Shown in pieces: positions 45,876-54,901 of a stretch of DNA of 64,000 nucleotides. Numbering within the stretch: position 1 is the stretch's first letter; each line of letters starts with the position of its first letter. Below the pieces are notes generated by a model that saw only the letters and a list, made by a program, of their open reading frames with translations, was not told the origin of the DNA and did not search any database. Both the position numbers and the translations under genes were made by a program. This stretch comes from Clostridium sp. BNL1100 (GTDB taxonomy: Bacteria > Bacillota > Clostridia > Acetivibrionales > DSM-1351). The stretch is from assembly GCF_000244875.1 (NCBI RefSeq), contig NC_016791.1, forward strand, positions 2,919,001 to 2,983,000, in the 5' to 3' direction.

Positions 45876-46895
45876 CTAATCATTTATGAGTATTGTTTTA
45901 TCCTTGGCATGCGCTTCTGCACAAGCCATAACTAGCTTTAACGCTCTCAAACCTTCTTCTCCCGATATAGCCGGATCAGTTCCGTTTACAATACTATCCA
46001 AGAAAGCATCTGCAATACCTGATGTTTCCTGTTTATCAAAAGTATAACAAATCCTCTCATTTTCAGATTTTGCAACAATTAATGGATAGCCGGGATTACT
46101 ATAAATTTCTATGGTGCCTTTCGAACAATAAAGTACGGTACTTTTATCCATACCCCCATAATAAGTCCAGCTTGCTGCCAGTGTTCCTATAATCCCGGAT
46201 TTTGATTTCAGCAAACATACACTATTGTCAGGAGTTTCAACTAATTCTCCGTTTTCACGCTTTTTATCCCTGACCTCCGAGAAAGCTTTTATTTGATTTA
46301 TACGATCATCTATAAGCCATTCAATCAAGTTTAACTTGTGTACACCAAGATCTGCTAAAACTCCTGTTAAGGAACTTTCATTATCGAAAAACCATGAATC
46401 CATGCTTTGATTTACACTCCAGTGCTCCGGCCCTCTATGTCCGAAAGTGGTACGAAAACTAAGTATTCTTCCCATTTCACCGCTTTTAACGATTTCCCTT
46501 GCTTTTTTGTGGGCATACTCAAATTTCATGTCATGAGCAATCATTAGACACTTTTTTGTCCTTGCTGCCGCTTCAAGCATTTTTTCACCTTCGTCAACGG
46601 TCACAGCTATTGGCTTTTCGCACAAGACATGCTTTCCTGCCTCCATGGCAGCAATGCTCATTTGAGCATGATATTTATTGGGTGAACAAATACAAACTGC
46701 CTGCACTGCTGGATCCTCCAGCATTTTTCCGTAATCGGAATATACCTTCCCTCCATATTTGGATGCAAGAATTTCCGCTTTTTCACTAGAGGGGTTAAAG
46801 TAACCGATAATTTTAGACAATGGATTAGCAGCAAACTCCGGAACGTGACGATACCTTGCAATAGCTCCGCATCCTACAATACCTACTCCGATCAT
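45876..46895 (-). CDS. Gfo/Idh/MocA-family NAD(P)-dependent oxidoreductase
   Basis: 339 residues. The Rossmann motif GVGIVGCGAIARYRH lies at the N terminus and the family lysine in CEKPIAVT near residue 94. The catalytic region HKLNLIEWLIDD has a His typical of sugar or inositol dehydrogenases. It would oxidise or reduce a sugar or polyol hydroxyl. Last gene of a three-gene operon with an MFS transporter and a second member of the same family; it begins 2 bases after the transporter gene. The substrate is unknown. AAGGAG precedes the ATG. Confidence 0.87.
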   Translation of the reverse strand: MIGVGIVGCGAIARYRHVPEFAANPLSKIIGYFNPSSEKAEILASKYGGKVYSDYGKMLEDPAVQAVCICSPNKYHAQMSIAAMEAGKHVLCEKPIAVTVDEGEKMLEAAARTKKCLMIAHDMKFEYAHKKAREIVKSGEMGRILSFRTTFGHRGPEHWSVNQSMDSWFFDNESSLTGVLADLGVHKLNLIEWLIDDRINQIKAFSEVRDKKRENGELVETPDNSVCLLKSKSGIIGTLAASWTYYGGMDKSTVLYCSKGTIEIYSNPGYPLIVAKSENERICYTFDKQETSGIADAFLDSIVNGTDPAISGEEGLRALKLVMACAEAHAKDKTILIND

Positions 46896-46897
46896 TT

Positions 46898-48172
46898 TTA
46901 TATCTCCTTTATGGACAATTTTTTAGATAAACCTGTAACTTCTTTTTGCTTTGATACTTTTTCCCCTAACCCACGCTTGAATAATAAAATGAACGGCAGG
47001 AACATAACTGCATTGACAACCAATGGTACACCCCAGAAGGCAGAGTAATTAATAACACCTGATACTGCTGTTTCAAACATTGTAACAGCCCTGCCGGCTG
47101 ACAGGTTACCCAAGGATGCACCTACTCCATATGCAAGCATAATTATTATCTGCTGAACCCCCGGCCGTGCCGTACTATCTTCGCACTGACTGTCAAGGTA
47201 AATGCACGATGCAGTGAAAAAGAATGCTGATGCCACTCCATGACAAACAAGAGCAGAGATTACAGCCGGAAATGCAGGGCTTATAAGCAGTGCCACAAAT
47301 CTCCACAAATTGCCTATAAGTCCTATTATCAATACCTTTTTGAAGTCCTTGCGTACTATAAAGTAACCAAGAACTCCAAGTGCCACAGCCTCGGCTATTT
47401 GTGCCACACTCATCAAGGGCATAATATTGGTTTCTCCGTAATTACTCTGCTGTAAATACGGCCCGATACCGAACAGATAGTATTGAAATGAAGTAAATGT
47501 AATAAAAACCATTGCAGCAAGAAATAGATTCTGTGGCTTTGTAAAAACGGCCAGGGCTTCTCTCGGTACAAGGGATTTCCGGCTGTCAGGCTTAATCTTT
47601 TTAACAGGCAAAGAAAAGGTATATACAAATAATATAAACGAAATGCCTGCTGAGATTTTCAATGCATCTGCCATCCGGTTTAAGGCCATGATACCCGTGA
47701 AATTTCTCATCCATACAAAGCTGAACAGCCATCCGGCCGATATCCAACCGATAGAACCCCACATCTGGATACCGCCGAAATTTTTCTTTGCATTTTCCTC
47801 ATGGTGAAATACTACTGCTGATACGCATCCATTTGTACATCCGAATGATAGTGTATAAAGTAAATATGTAACAAGCACCCATTCAAATCTGGTCTGAAAA
47901 GTAAGTATAGTCATAAATATAGCAGCAAACAAATGGCAAATTCCAAGCAGACGATTTACTGTCAATATTTTGTCAGCAATCAGTGCTCCCATAACAGATG
48001 ATAAAATTGTAGTTATCCCCGATACGGAGAGTATAATCCCTGTTTGGTCTCCGGAAAAATGCAGGCATTTTATCAAGTATAAACTCATAATCGGACAAGT
48101 AATTCCCGAAATGAAGAATTGTAAAAACATTAACGAGGAGAGTCTTGATTTTATAAATTTATTATCTTTCAT
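46898..48172 (-). CDS. MFS transporter, nucleoside/sugar symporter type
   Basis: 424 residues with twelve predicted membrane helices. The N-terminal part (FLQFFISGITCPIMSLYLIKCL, then GALIADKIL) resembles the nucleoside:proton symporter and LacY-like branch of the major facilitator superfamily. The loop between helices 6 and 7 is basic (LPVKKIKPDSRKSL). It lies between two Gfo/Idh/MocA oxidoreductase genes in one operon, so it probably imports or exports the sugar-like compound they act on. The direction of transport cannot be told. GGGAG precedes the ATG. Confidence 0.8.
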   Translation of the reverse strand: MKDNKFIKSRLSSLMFLQFFISGITCPIMSLYLIKCLHFSGDQTGIILSVSGITTILSSVMGALIADKILTVNRLLGICHLFAAIFMTILTFQTRFEWVLVTYLLYTLSFGCTNGCVSAVVFHHEENAKKNFGGIQMWGSIGWISAGWLFSFVWMRNFTGIMALNRMADALKISAGISFILFVYTFSLPVKKIKPDSRKSLVPREALAVFTKPQNLFLAAMVFITFTSFQYYLFGIGPYLQQSNYGETNIMPLMSVAQIAEAVALGVLGYFIVRKDFKKVLIIGLIGNLWRFVALLISPAFPAVISALVCHGVASAFFFTASCIYLDSQCEDSTARPGVQQIIIMLAYGVGASLGNLSAGRAVTMFETAVSGVINYSAFWGVPLVVNAVMFLPFILLFKRGLGEKVSKQKEVTGLSKKLSIKEI

Positions 48173-48185
48173 AGCACTCCCTTCT

Positions 48186-49361
48186 TTAAGCTGTAAGGCC
48201 CTTTGGCAGTTTTCCTTCTTTTATCCAGTCTGCAGCTTCTATAGGATCAAATACAGTCCTTATTTTCTGCGGCCCGCTGAAGCTGCGTGCATTTTCCAAT
48301 ACATCAATTATCTCCATTACATGAAGTGCATGGCTCATATCCAAACGGCATTTTCTTTTATGTAAAATAGCATCGGCTAGTTCTGCTACTCCCTTTGCCC
48401 AGTCCACATTCACTTCATCCTGACTTCTGAACTCAAAATCCTCAGGCCTTTCAAATTCGTATTCTTCCTTCTCTGTTAAATATACATGTGAATTTTTACG
48501 GTCTTTTGAATCGGAAGTTATCCTCTTCTGTATATATACTTTTTGCTGGACATCCCAATATAAATCATCGGTTGTAAGTACACCCTCATCTCCCACAATC
48601 ATCAATGAATGATTATGCGGTGCAACTGAGCCTATAGTCAATCTTGCTACCATACCTGATCTGAATTCAAGGCACGCTTCGCTGTAGTCCGGCCCAAGGT
48701 CATCTATCCTGTCTTTGTTTATTTTGTTTGGTACAAGGCAGCGGGTGTATGCCTGAACTTCCTTAACAGGCCCGAAAAACGCCGTTAGTAATGTAAGGCA
48801 ATACCCTGCATGTTCCAAAAGACTTCCTATCTTAAACTCATTTTCATATGGCCATTCAGTTCCTGTTCTGCTTATCCAAGTCCAGTAACGCATATCATGA
48901 ACAGCACCGTCATCAAGCTGTGCGTATGCAAGAATAGGATGTCCGATTTCTTTGTCTTTCAAGGCTTTCATAATTCCCTGTGCGTATTCTCCTAAAAGAA
49001 TACTTGGTGCAGATGCAATGAATAGCTTTCTTTCCTTTGCTAAGTTCACCAGCTTTGATGCCTCATCAAAATCCATTCCCATAGGTTTTTCAGTGTATAC
49101 ATGTTTATTAGCCATAAGCACTGCTCTTGAAACTTCATAGTGGCTGTGTGGATTTGTGCAATTTAAAACAATTGATATCTCCTGTTCCTTCAGTAAATCC
49201 TCAACAGTGCTGAAATGCTTAACTCCATAAAACTTTGCAAACTTTTTTGCTCTATCGGTATTAATATCTGTTACTCCTACAAGTTCCAGTTCCGGGTGGT
49301 TCGGTAGTGTTGTTGCATAGTAATTAGCAATATAACCGCATCCTACAATTCCAATTTTCAT
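48186..49361 (-). CDS. Gfo/Idh/MocA-family oxidoreductase (larger form)
   Basis: 391 residues with the N-terminal NAD motif GIVGCGYIANYYATTL and the lysine motif TEKPMGMDFDEA. The middle section carries GSLLEHAGYCLTLLTAFFG, where a His of the catalytic site is expected. First gene of the oxidoreductase-MFS-oxidoreductase operon. Its promoter carries the 24-bp box shared with the avrD-like operon. GGAGG lies upstream of the ATG. The two oxidoreductases are clearly different in sequence, so they probably catalyse two steps or act on two substrates. Confidence 0.85.
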   Translation of the reverse strand: MKIGIVGCGYIANYYATTLPNHPELELVGVTDINTDRAKKFAKFYGVKHFSTVEDLLKEQEISIVLNCTNPHSHYEVSRAVLMANKHVYTEKPMGMDFDEASKLVNLAKERKLFIASAPSILLGEYAQGIMKALKDKEIGHPILAYAQLDDGAVHDMRYWTWISRTGTEWPYENEFKIGSLLEHAGYCLTLLTAFFGPVKEVQAYTRCLVPNKINKDRIDDLGPDYSEACLEFRSGMVARLTIGSVAPHNHSLMIVGDEGVLTTDDLYWDVQQKVYIQKRITSDSKDRKNSHVYLTEKEEYEFERPEDFEFRSQDEVNVDWAKGVAELADAILHKRKCRLDMSHALHVMEIIDVLENARSFSGPQKIRTVFDPIEAADWIKEGKLPKGLTA

Positions 49362-49472
49362 AGTATTTAATCCTCCGATTCTTCATAGTATTTTAGTTTA
49401 TTACCCGGCTAATTCAAAGTAACCGGTGTTTTGTGTGTATTTTTGCAATTTAACGGTCCGTTATTGTTTACC

Positions 49473-49521
49473 ATTATAAAGTTACCAATTTGAGTTGGGT
49501 AGTTATAACATTTTTATAACC
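49473..49521 (-). promoter_or_regulatory. Shared regulator box and -10 element before the oxidoreductase/MFS operon
   Basis: On the minus strand GGTTATAA, AAAT and GTTATAACTACC (49498-49521) match the box upstream of the avrD-like gene at 23 of 24 bases. TATAAT follows 19 bases later (49473-49478), again with GG after it. It lies about 110 bases before the first gene. Confidence 0.7.
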
Positions 49522-49827
49522 ATATACAATTAAAGTAGTCGCTTTTTACGGAATTATATATAAAAAGCTACAGGAAAGTAACCTTTTTGTAATTGTAAAG
49601 TAACTTTAATATCATTTTCTTAAAATCTATGATAAAATATTACTATTCATAATAAAAGTTGTGTATTTTAGGGGCATAAATAAACTTTACATTTGATACA
49701 TATATACGGCTAAACTTCTATGTTTTTAATTCTTTTGGATATTCTTTTGTTTATCTTAATGTTCCTATTTATACATTCTTTTTTTGAAAATTTCGTAACT
49801 AAAAATACAAATTGAATTGGAGAGATT
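49522..49827. other. AT-rich region upstream of the NlpC/P60 gene
   Basis: No gene. It contains two copies of AAAGTAAC (one within AAAGTAACTTT, a perfect short inverted repeat) about 20 bases apart, near 49575-49605. Several weak -10-like sequences are present. No known riboswitch pattern was recognised, and the promoter of the downstream gene could not be fixed. Confidence 0.4.
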
Positions 49828-51459
49828 ATGAATTTAAAGAAGATTAAGAGTTTGATAAGTGATATACCTAAGAAAATTAAAAATTATAAAAATAAATATC
49901 CCTCAAAATATAAATATATAATTATTTCATCTTCAGGCGCAGCAGCACTGGCTCTTACGGCAGCAATTGTTTTCACTCTGCCGCCCTCAAGCTCTAAATT
50001 TGTTGCTACAGGTAAACAGGAAAGTACGGCTTCAGTATCCAGCCAAACAACCCAACAGAAGTATTCGAAAGCCACGTCAGAATCAACTGCATTACCTAAA
50101 ACATCCCGTGGTATTACTCCTATGAACCCTTTAAAAGGGGATGTTATAAAGTCAGGCGTAAAAGATAGTACAGTTACTGTTATTCAAAAGAGACTCATGG
50201 ATCTGGATTATCTCGAAATTGACGAACCAACCGATGAATTCGGAGAACCGCTTCAATTCGCAATAGAATTATTTCAGCGTAAAAACAAGTTACCCATAAC
50301 AGGTGAAGTTGATGCCAAAACATACGAGCTTTTGCTCTCAGAGGGTGCAAAAGCATATACCGTTTCTCTTGAAGCTGAAGGACCTGATGTACAGCAGCTT
50401 CAGGAACGTTTGTATGAATTAGGATACATAAATAAGGCAACAGGTTATTTCGGTACAGATACCGACACCGCTGTAAAGGAATTTCAGAAAAGAAACGGAC
50501 TTTACGATGACGGTAATGTAGGTAAGCAGACAAGAGAAATTTTATATTCGGCAAATGCAGTTCCAATGTCCTTTTATTTAGGGGACGAAAACAGTGAGAT
50601 ACTTCAATATAAGCAAAGATTGTATGAACTTGGTTATCTCACCGCAAAACCCAGCGGAAAGTACGATAACGATACAGTCCTTGCAGTTAAGCGTTTTCAG
50701 GAAAATAACGGTTTGATTGCCGATGGTTTTATAGGGCCGGTTACAAAAGATTTGCTTATGTCGGCAGATGCTACTGAAAATGCCCTTGATATAGGCGATA
50801 GCGGAGATGATGTTACTAAAGTTCAGACTTACTTGAAGAAGCTTGGATATTTGAAAGGCGTAACAGGTTATTTCGGCTCTGACACGCATAATGCTGTTCT
50901 TAACTTCCAGACAAGAAATGGTTTGGGACAGGACGGAAAAGTAGGTTCACAAACAATAGCCAAACTCTTATCACCTGATGCAAGAAAATGGACCGGTGGT
51001 TCAGGAAGCGGCTCAAACGGTAACAATTCAGGAGGGTCGAGTAATTCCGGCGGAGGCAACAATTCCGGTGGAGGTAACGGTGGAAACTTTGTAAGTCCAA
51101 GTGTTGAACGACTTATATCAGTAGCAAAATCAAAACTGGGAAGCAGATACGTATATGGTGCAAAAGGGCCAAATACCTTTGATTGTTCGGGATTTGTTTA
51201 TTGGGTATTAAAGAATTCAGGAGTCAGACAAGGTTATATGACCTCCGGAGGATGGGCCGGAAACGGCAGATATAGAAGGATATCCAGTATGAGTAGTATA
51301 AAACGCGGAGATATCATTACATACAACGGACATGTCGGTATTGCATTAGGCGGCAACCAGATGATCGATGCATCATCTAGTCAGGGCAGAGTTCGTATTA
51401 CAAACATAACTTCTTCCTACTGGACAAGGAATTTTATTTGTGCATTTAGAATATTCTAG
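49828..51459 (+). CDS. NlpC/P60 cell-wall hydrolase with four peptidoglycan-binding repeats
   Basis: 543 residues. A basic N terminus and one membrane helix (residues 31-50) act as anchor or uncleaved signal. Four PG_binding_1 repeats follow (about residues 110-175, 185-240, 252-310 and 325-385), each with a pattern like LGYLxxxxGYFGxDTxxAVxxFQxxNGLxxDG. A Ser/Gly/Asn-rich linker leads to the NlpC/P60 domain (430-543), with the catalytic Cys in FDCSGFVYW and the His in NGHVGIALGG. It should cut peptide bonds in peptidoglycan, perhaps in cell separation. A GGAGAG site precedes the ATG. Single gene. Confidence 0.92.
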   Translation: MNLKKIKSLISDIPKKIKNYKNKYPSKYKYIIISSSGAAALALTAAIVFTLPPSSSKFVATGKQESTASVSSQTTQQKYSKATSESTALPKTSRGITPMNPLKGDVIKSGVKDSTVTVIQKRLMDLDYLEIDEPTDEFGEPLQFAIELFQRKNKLPITGEVDAKTYELLLSEGAKAYTVSLEAEGPDVQQLQERLYELGYINKATGYFGTDTDTAVKEFQKRNGLYDDGNVGKQTREILYSANAVPMSFYLGDENSEILQYKQRLYELGYLTAKPSGKYDNDTVLAVKRFQENNGLIADGFIGPVTKDLLMSADATENALDIGDSGDDVTKVQTYLKKLGYLKGVTGYFGSDTHNAVLNFQTRNGLGQDGKVGSQTIAKLLSPDARKWTGGSGSGSNGNNSGGSSNSGGGNNSGGGNGGNFVSPSVERLISVAKSKLGSRYVYGAKGPNTFDCSGFVYWVLKNSGVRQGYMTSGGWAGNGRYRRISSMSSIKRGDIITYNGHVGIALGGNQMIDASSSQGRVRITNITSSYWTRNFICAFRIF

Positions 51460-51468
51460 AATTTGATT

Positions 51469-51498
51469 AAGACGCTATGCATTCCATAGCGTCTTTTT
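51469..51498 (+). terminator. Terminator of the NlpC/P60 gene
   Basis: Perfect stem AAGACGCTATG/CATAGCGTCTT with a short loop, followed by five T in total. Confidence 0.9.
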
Positions 51499-51512
51499 GT
51501 TACGTAAACAGT

Positions 51513-51540
51513 AAAAAAACCCGCCGGTTTTAACCGACGG
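51513..51540 (-). terminator. Terminator of the polyol dehydrogenase gene
   Basis: On the minus strand CCGTCGG and CCGGCGG pair (one wobble) around six bases, followed by a T run of seven. It lies just downstream of the dehydrogenase stop. Confidence 0.85.
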
Positions 51541-51574
51541 ATAATTTAGGAGTATTATTTATGGAAGAATAAAA

Positions 51575-52615
51575 TTAGTCTATTTTGATAACTGCCTTAA
51601 CAACATCCTGCTTATTGTTTATTACATAGTCAAAAGCATGTGCAACATCATCAAAATCAAATTCATGTGTTACTATTCCTGTTATATCTATGATTCCTTT
51701 TGAAATAGCCTTTATAGCTATAGGATATATGTTTTTGTAACGGAAAACGGATTTAATTGTAGCTTCCTTTGCCATAATCTTTGCAAAGTTGAATTCAATT
51801 ATATCCTGTGGAGCCAAACCTACAAGAACAATGGTACCGCCGTTTTTAACAAGGTAAGGAGTCTGTGAAATAGTTCTTGCTGAACCGGCAGTCTCTATAA
51901 CAACGTCTACTCCCTTTTTATCGGTGAGTTTGTCTATTTCTGCGAACACATCAACTTCTGCTGCATTTATTGTATTGGTTGCTCCCAGATTTTTTGCATA
52001 TTCCAGTCTCTTTGGTATTACGTCAACTACAGTAATGTCAGTTGCTCCGTTTGCTTTACATGCAAGCAATGTAACAAGTCCTATTGTTCCTGCTCCAAGA
52101 ATAACAACTGAGCTTCCAAGCTTTACATTTCCCTGGTTTGCTGAGTGCATACCAACAGCCAAAGGTTCAACTAATGCTCCCTCTTTTGTTGTTATGTTAT
52201 CAGGCAGTTTAAAGCACATATTTTCCGGGAAAGCGATATAATTCATTAATGAACCGTGGTAAGGCGGTGTTGCTAAAAATTCAACATCCGGGCAAAGATT
52301 ATATCTTCCTGTTTTACAGAATTCGCATTGTCCGCAAGTTATTCCCGGTTCTAAGGCAACCTTATCTCCTACTTTTAGGTTTTGTACTCCGCTGCCAACT
52401 TCAACAACTGTTCCGGCACATTCATGTCCAAGTATGAAATCTCCATTTACTATAAAATCACCGATTTTTCCATGCTCAAGATAATGCACGTCAGAACCGC
52501 AAATTCCCACATACTCAAGCTTTACAAGTACATCCTTTTCTCTGAGCTTTGGAACCTCTATATCCCTTATCTCCATTTTGTTTATTCCGGTCATATAAGC
52601 CGCTCTGTTTTTCAT
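51575..52615 (-). CDS. Zinc-dependent polyol (sorbitol/L-iditol-type) dehydrogenase
   Basis: 346 residues of the medium-chain dehydrogenase family. The catalytic zinc site has Cys in GICGSDVHY, and HE in GHECAGTVVEVG. The structural zinc cysteines are in CGQCEFCKTGRYNLC. The NAD motif is VILGAGTIGLVTLLA. It most resembles sorbitol or L-iditol dehydrogenases, which oxidise polyols to ketoses. The ATG at 52615 has GGAGG 8 bases upstream. It carries the same upstream operator as the adjacent ABC transporter and ROK gene, so it probably works on the imported substrate. Confidence 0.88.
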   Translation of the reverse strand: MKNRAAYMTGINKMEIRDIEVPKLREKDVLVKLEYVGICGSDVHYLEHGKIGDFIVNGDFILGHECAGTVVEVGSGVQNLKVGDKVALEPGITCGQCEFCKTGRYNLCPDVEFLATPPYHGSLMNYIAFPENMCFKLPDNITTKEGALVEPLAVGMHSANQGNVKLGSSVVILGAGTIGLVTLLACKANGATDITVVDVIPKRLEYAKNLGATNTINAAEVDVFAEIDKLTDKKGVDVVIETAGSARTISQTPYLVKNGGTIVLVGLAPQDIIEFNFAKIMAKEATIKSVFRYKNIYPIAIKAISKGIIDITGIVTHEFDFDDVAHAFDYVINNKQDVVKAVIKID

Positions 52616-52677
52616 AATAAAAACCTCCACACAATAGATTATCCTTTAAATTTATATTTAAATCAACTTTATTATCA

Positions 52678-52701
52678 ACTTTTATAAAACACTTTAATTA
52701 A
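52678..52701. promoter_or_regulatory. ROK-type operator copy upstream of the dehydrogenase
   Basis: ACTTTTATAAA followed by ACTTTAATTAA two bases later, a 24-base tandem motif matching 20 of 24 bases of the copy before the ABC operon. A further partial copy (ACTTTATTATC) lies just upstream. Confidence 0.6.
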
Positions 52702-52742
52702 CTTTCTTTTTTTTATAATACACCAAATAATTTAAATATACA

Positions 52743-52786
52743 ATACAAAGATACGTGAATAAAGATTTTTTCACGTACCTTTGTAT
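52743..52786 (-). terminator. Long inverted repeat after the ABC transporter operon
   Basis: 17-bp arms (ATACAAAGATACGTGAA with TTCACGTACCTTTGTAT, one mismatch) around a 10-base loop, 18 bases after the stop of the binding-protein gene. No clean T run follows, so termination strength is uncertain. Confidence 0.65.
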
Positions 52787-52803
52787 TTATAATGGTACAA
52801 ATA

Positions 52804-53799
52804 TTACTTAATAGCTCCGGACTTCTTTAATATATCTATATATTGCTGTACATTATCTTTATTTACAAGTGGGTTACCGATATCTGTATCAACTTGCTTT
52901 TCTCCACCTGTTAAAAGCTTATTGCTTGTTTCAAGTAATTTTGTAGCAAGATCATATGCACTTTGCATACAAGTTGAAGTCATTCTACCTTCTTGAATTA
53001 AAAGCAGTGCTTCTGCAGTTCCGTCAACACCATATGCAAGCATGTTTTTGAACTTAGGGTTATCTTTAACTACTTCAAGTGCTCCAGCTGCCATGTTGTC
53101 ATTCATTGAAATAACTGCATCAATCTTGTCATTTGACTGTATCCAGTCTTCCATATACTTCATAGCTTCGTCTTTGTTCCAGTTTGCAATCTGTTCGCCA
53201 ACGATTTTAACATCAGGACGTTTTTCAAAGAATTCCTTCTGCCAGCTCTTACGTCTTTCATCAGCGTGGAAGTTTCCTGAAGGTCCATCCAATACTACAA
53301 CTTTTGCATTTTGTGGAATCTGCTCTAATGCTGCACGAGCATTTACTCCAGCCTGCTCATATGGATTTGCGTCTACTGATGATGCTCCTTCAATTCCTGA
53401 AATACGAGCATTAGTTGTTATTGCATGTATACCTGCCTTAACCACTTTTTCAACGTATGGTCTTTGAGCTTCACCATTATTAGGCTGAACAATAACCAGA
53501 TCATACTTGTTTGTGATAGCATTTTCAATCATTGAGTTTTCAGTATCGTCATTTGCCTGACCATCGAATACATCAAGCTTTATTTCCGGGTACTTCTTTG
53601 CTTCATCCTTTACAGCGTTTGCAAGCCAAGCTGCAAATGAGTCAGATTGGGCACGAGCTATATATGCTACCTTATAGCCCTTTGAGCTGCTTCCGCCTGA
53701 AGATGTTGAATCGGAAGTTTTAGGTGTCCCTGTTCCACATGCTGCTAAAAAAGTAATTGCCAGTGACATTGATAGTACGCTAATTAATTTCTTCTTCAT
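52804..53799 (-). CDS. Sugar ABC transporter substrate-binding lipoprotein (ribose type)
   Basis: 331 residues. A signal peptide ends in the lipobox FLAAC, followed by a Ser/Thr/Gly-rich linker and a periplasmic-binding-protein type I fold (KVAYIARAQSDSFAAWLANAVKDEAK, with IVQPNNGEAQRPYVEKV and VDGTAEALLLIQEGRM). It captures a sugar or polyol outside the membrane. The ATG at 53799 has AAAGGATGG 8 bases upstream; the ATG at 53811 lies inside that site. Third gene of the transporter operon after the ATPase and permease, the order seen in several clostridial sugar uptake operons. Confidence 0.88.
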   Translation of the reverse strand: MKKKLISVLSMSLAITFLAACGTGTPKTSDSTSSGGSSSKGYKVAYIARAQSDSFAAWLANAVKDEAKKYPEIKLDVFDGQANDDTENSMIENAITNKYDLVIVQPNNGEAQRPYVEKVVKAGIHAITTNARISGIEGASSVDANPYEQAGVNARAALEQIPQNAKVVVLDGPSGNFHADERRKSWQKEFFEKRPDVKIVGEQIANWNKDEAMKYMEDWIQSNDKIDAVISMNDNMAAGALEVVKDNPKFKNMLAYGVDGTAEALLLIQEGRMTSTCMQSAYDLATKLLETSNKLLTGGEKQVDTDIGNPLVNKDNVQQYIDILKKSGAIK

Positions 53800-53883
53800 C
53801 TGTGTGTCCATCCTTTTAATAGATTTTTTTATAGATATAGTTTTTATTATTTAAACAGCAGTGCTGTTTAATTTAAATTAAGT

Positions 53884-54900
53884 TTATTTCTTTGCTGCTA
53901 ATTTTTTGTTTTTTGCATTTTGTTTGTCTTCTATTCTGCCAAGTGTACTCTTTGTTCTACGGTTTTTAGACTGAATATCGTATATAACCGCAAGAGCTAT
54001 TATTGCACCTCTTACAATCTGCTGCATGTAAGAATCCACACTGGTGAGGTTCATAATATTGTCAAGGAAACCTACTATAAATGCACCGGCCAGTGTACCT
54101 GTTGCAGTTCCAACACCACCTGAGAAGCTGGTTCCACCGATGATAGCCGCTGTTAAAGCTGTAAACTCATAACCTACAGCACCATTTGGAAGACCTGCAT
54201 TAACACGGGACATGAACAATACTCCTGCCAACCCAACGAAAATACCATTGATTATAAACGCAGTGTACTTAACTCTGTGAACATTAATACCTGATGCAAC
54301 TGATGCTTCTTCATTTCCACCAACGGCATACAGAGAACGTCCAACCCTGGTGTGTTTCAATATATACCATGTTACTATTGCTAATACTACAAGGAATATA
54401 ATAGGTATTGGAATAACACCTACAGAACCTTGTCCGAACACTACGAATTTGTCCAGCTGTAAAATGTTTTGTCCTTTTGTATAAAGTAGTGCTACACCTC
54501 TTGCCATGGTCAGCATTGCCAAGGTTGCAATGAATGGGGGAGCCTTGAAAGTACTGATCATTAAAGCATTTATAAAGTTGCAAACAACACCGGTAATTAT
54601 ACCTACCAACACCGCAACAACCAGTGATCCGGTTGCTTTATAAGCAGATATTGCAAATACTCCTGAGAGAGCCAATACGGAACCTTGAGACAAGTCAAGC
54701 ATTCCTGAGATTATCAATATTGTCTGACCAAAAGCAAGAATTGTTGTAACTGCCAACTGTCTTGAGATATTTGTCAGGTTGCTGGTTGTTAAAAAGTTTG
54801 GGTTTGCCAATGAACAAATTATGAATAATACAAACAGTACCATAAAAATACTGTATTTCTTTTTTGCCGTATTCCATAGGTTATTACTTCTTAAATCCAT
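53884..54900 (-). CDS. Sugar ABC transporter permease (RbsC type)
   Basis: 338 residues with about ten membrane helices. The family signatures GMLDLSQGSVLALSG and NALMISTFKAPPFIATLAMLT (about residues 110-130) are present, and the ATPase-contact loop is VGRSLYAVGGNEEASVASGI. Works with the ATPase, whose gene ends 1 base before it starts, and the binding protein. The C terminus is a basic cytoplasmic tail. The substrate should be a pentose- or polyol-like compound, judged only from the linked dehydrogenase. Confidence 0.88.
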   Translation of the reverse strand: MDLRSNNLWNTAKKKYSIFMVLFVLFIICSLANPNFLTTSNLTNISRQLAVTTILAFGQTILIISGMLDLSQGSVLALSGVFAISAYKATGSLVVAVLVGIITGVVCNFINALMISTFKAPPFIATLAMLTMARGVALLYTKGQNILQLDKFVVFGQGSVGVIPIPIIFLVVLAIVTWYILKHTRVGRSLYAVGGNEEASVASGINVHRVKYTAFIINGIFVGLAGVLFMSRVNAGLPNGAVGYEFTALTAAIIGGTSFSGGVGTATGTLAGAFIVGFLDNIMNLTSVDSYMQQIVRGAIIALAVIYDIQSKNRRTKSTLGRIEDKQNAKNKKLAAKK

Positions 54901-54901
54901 T

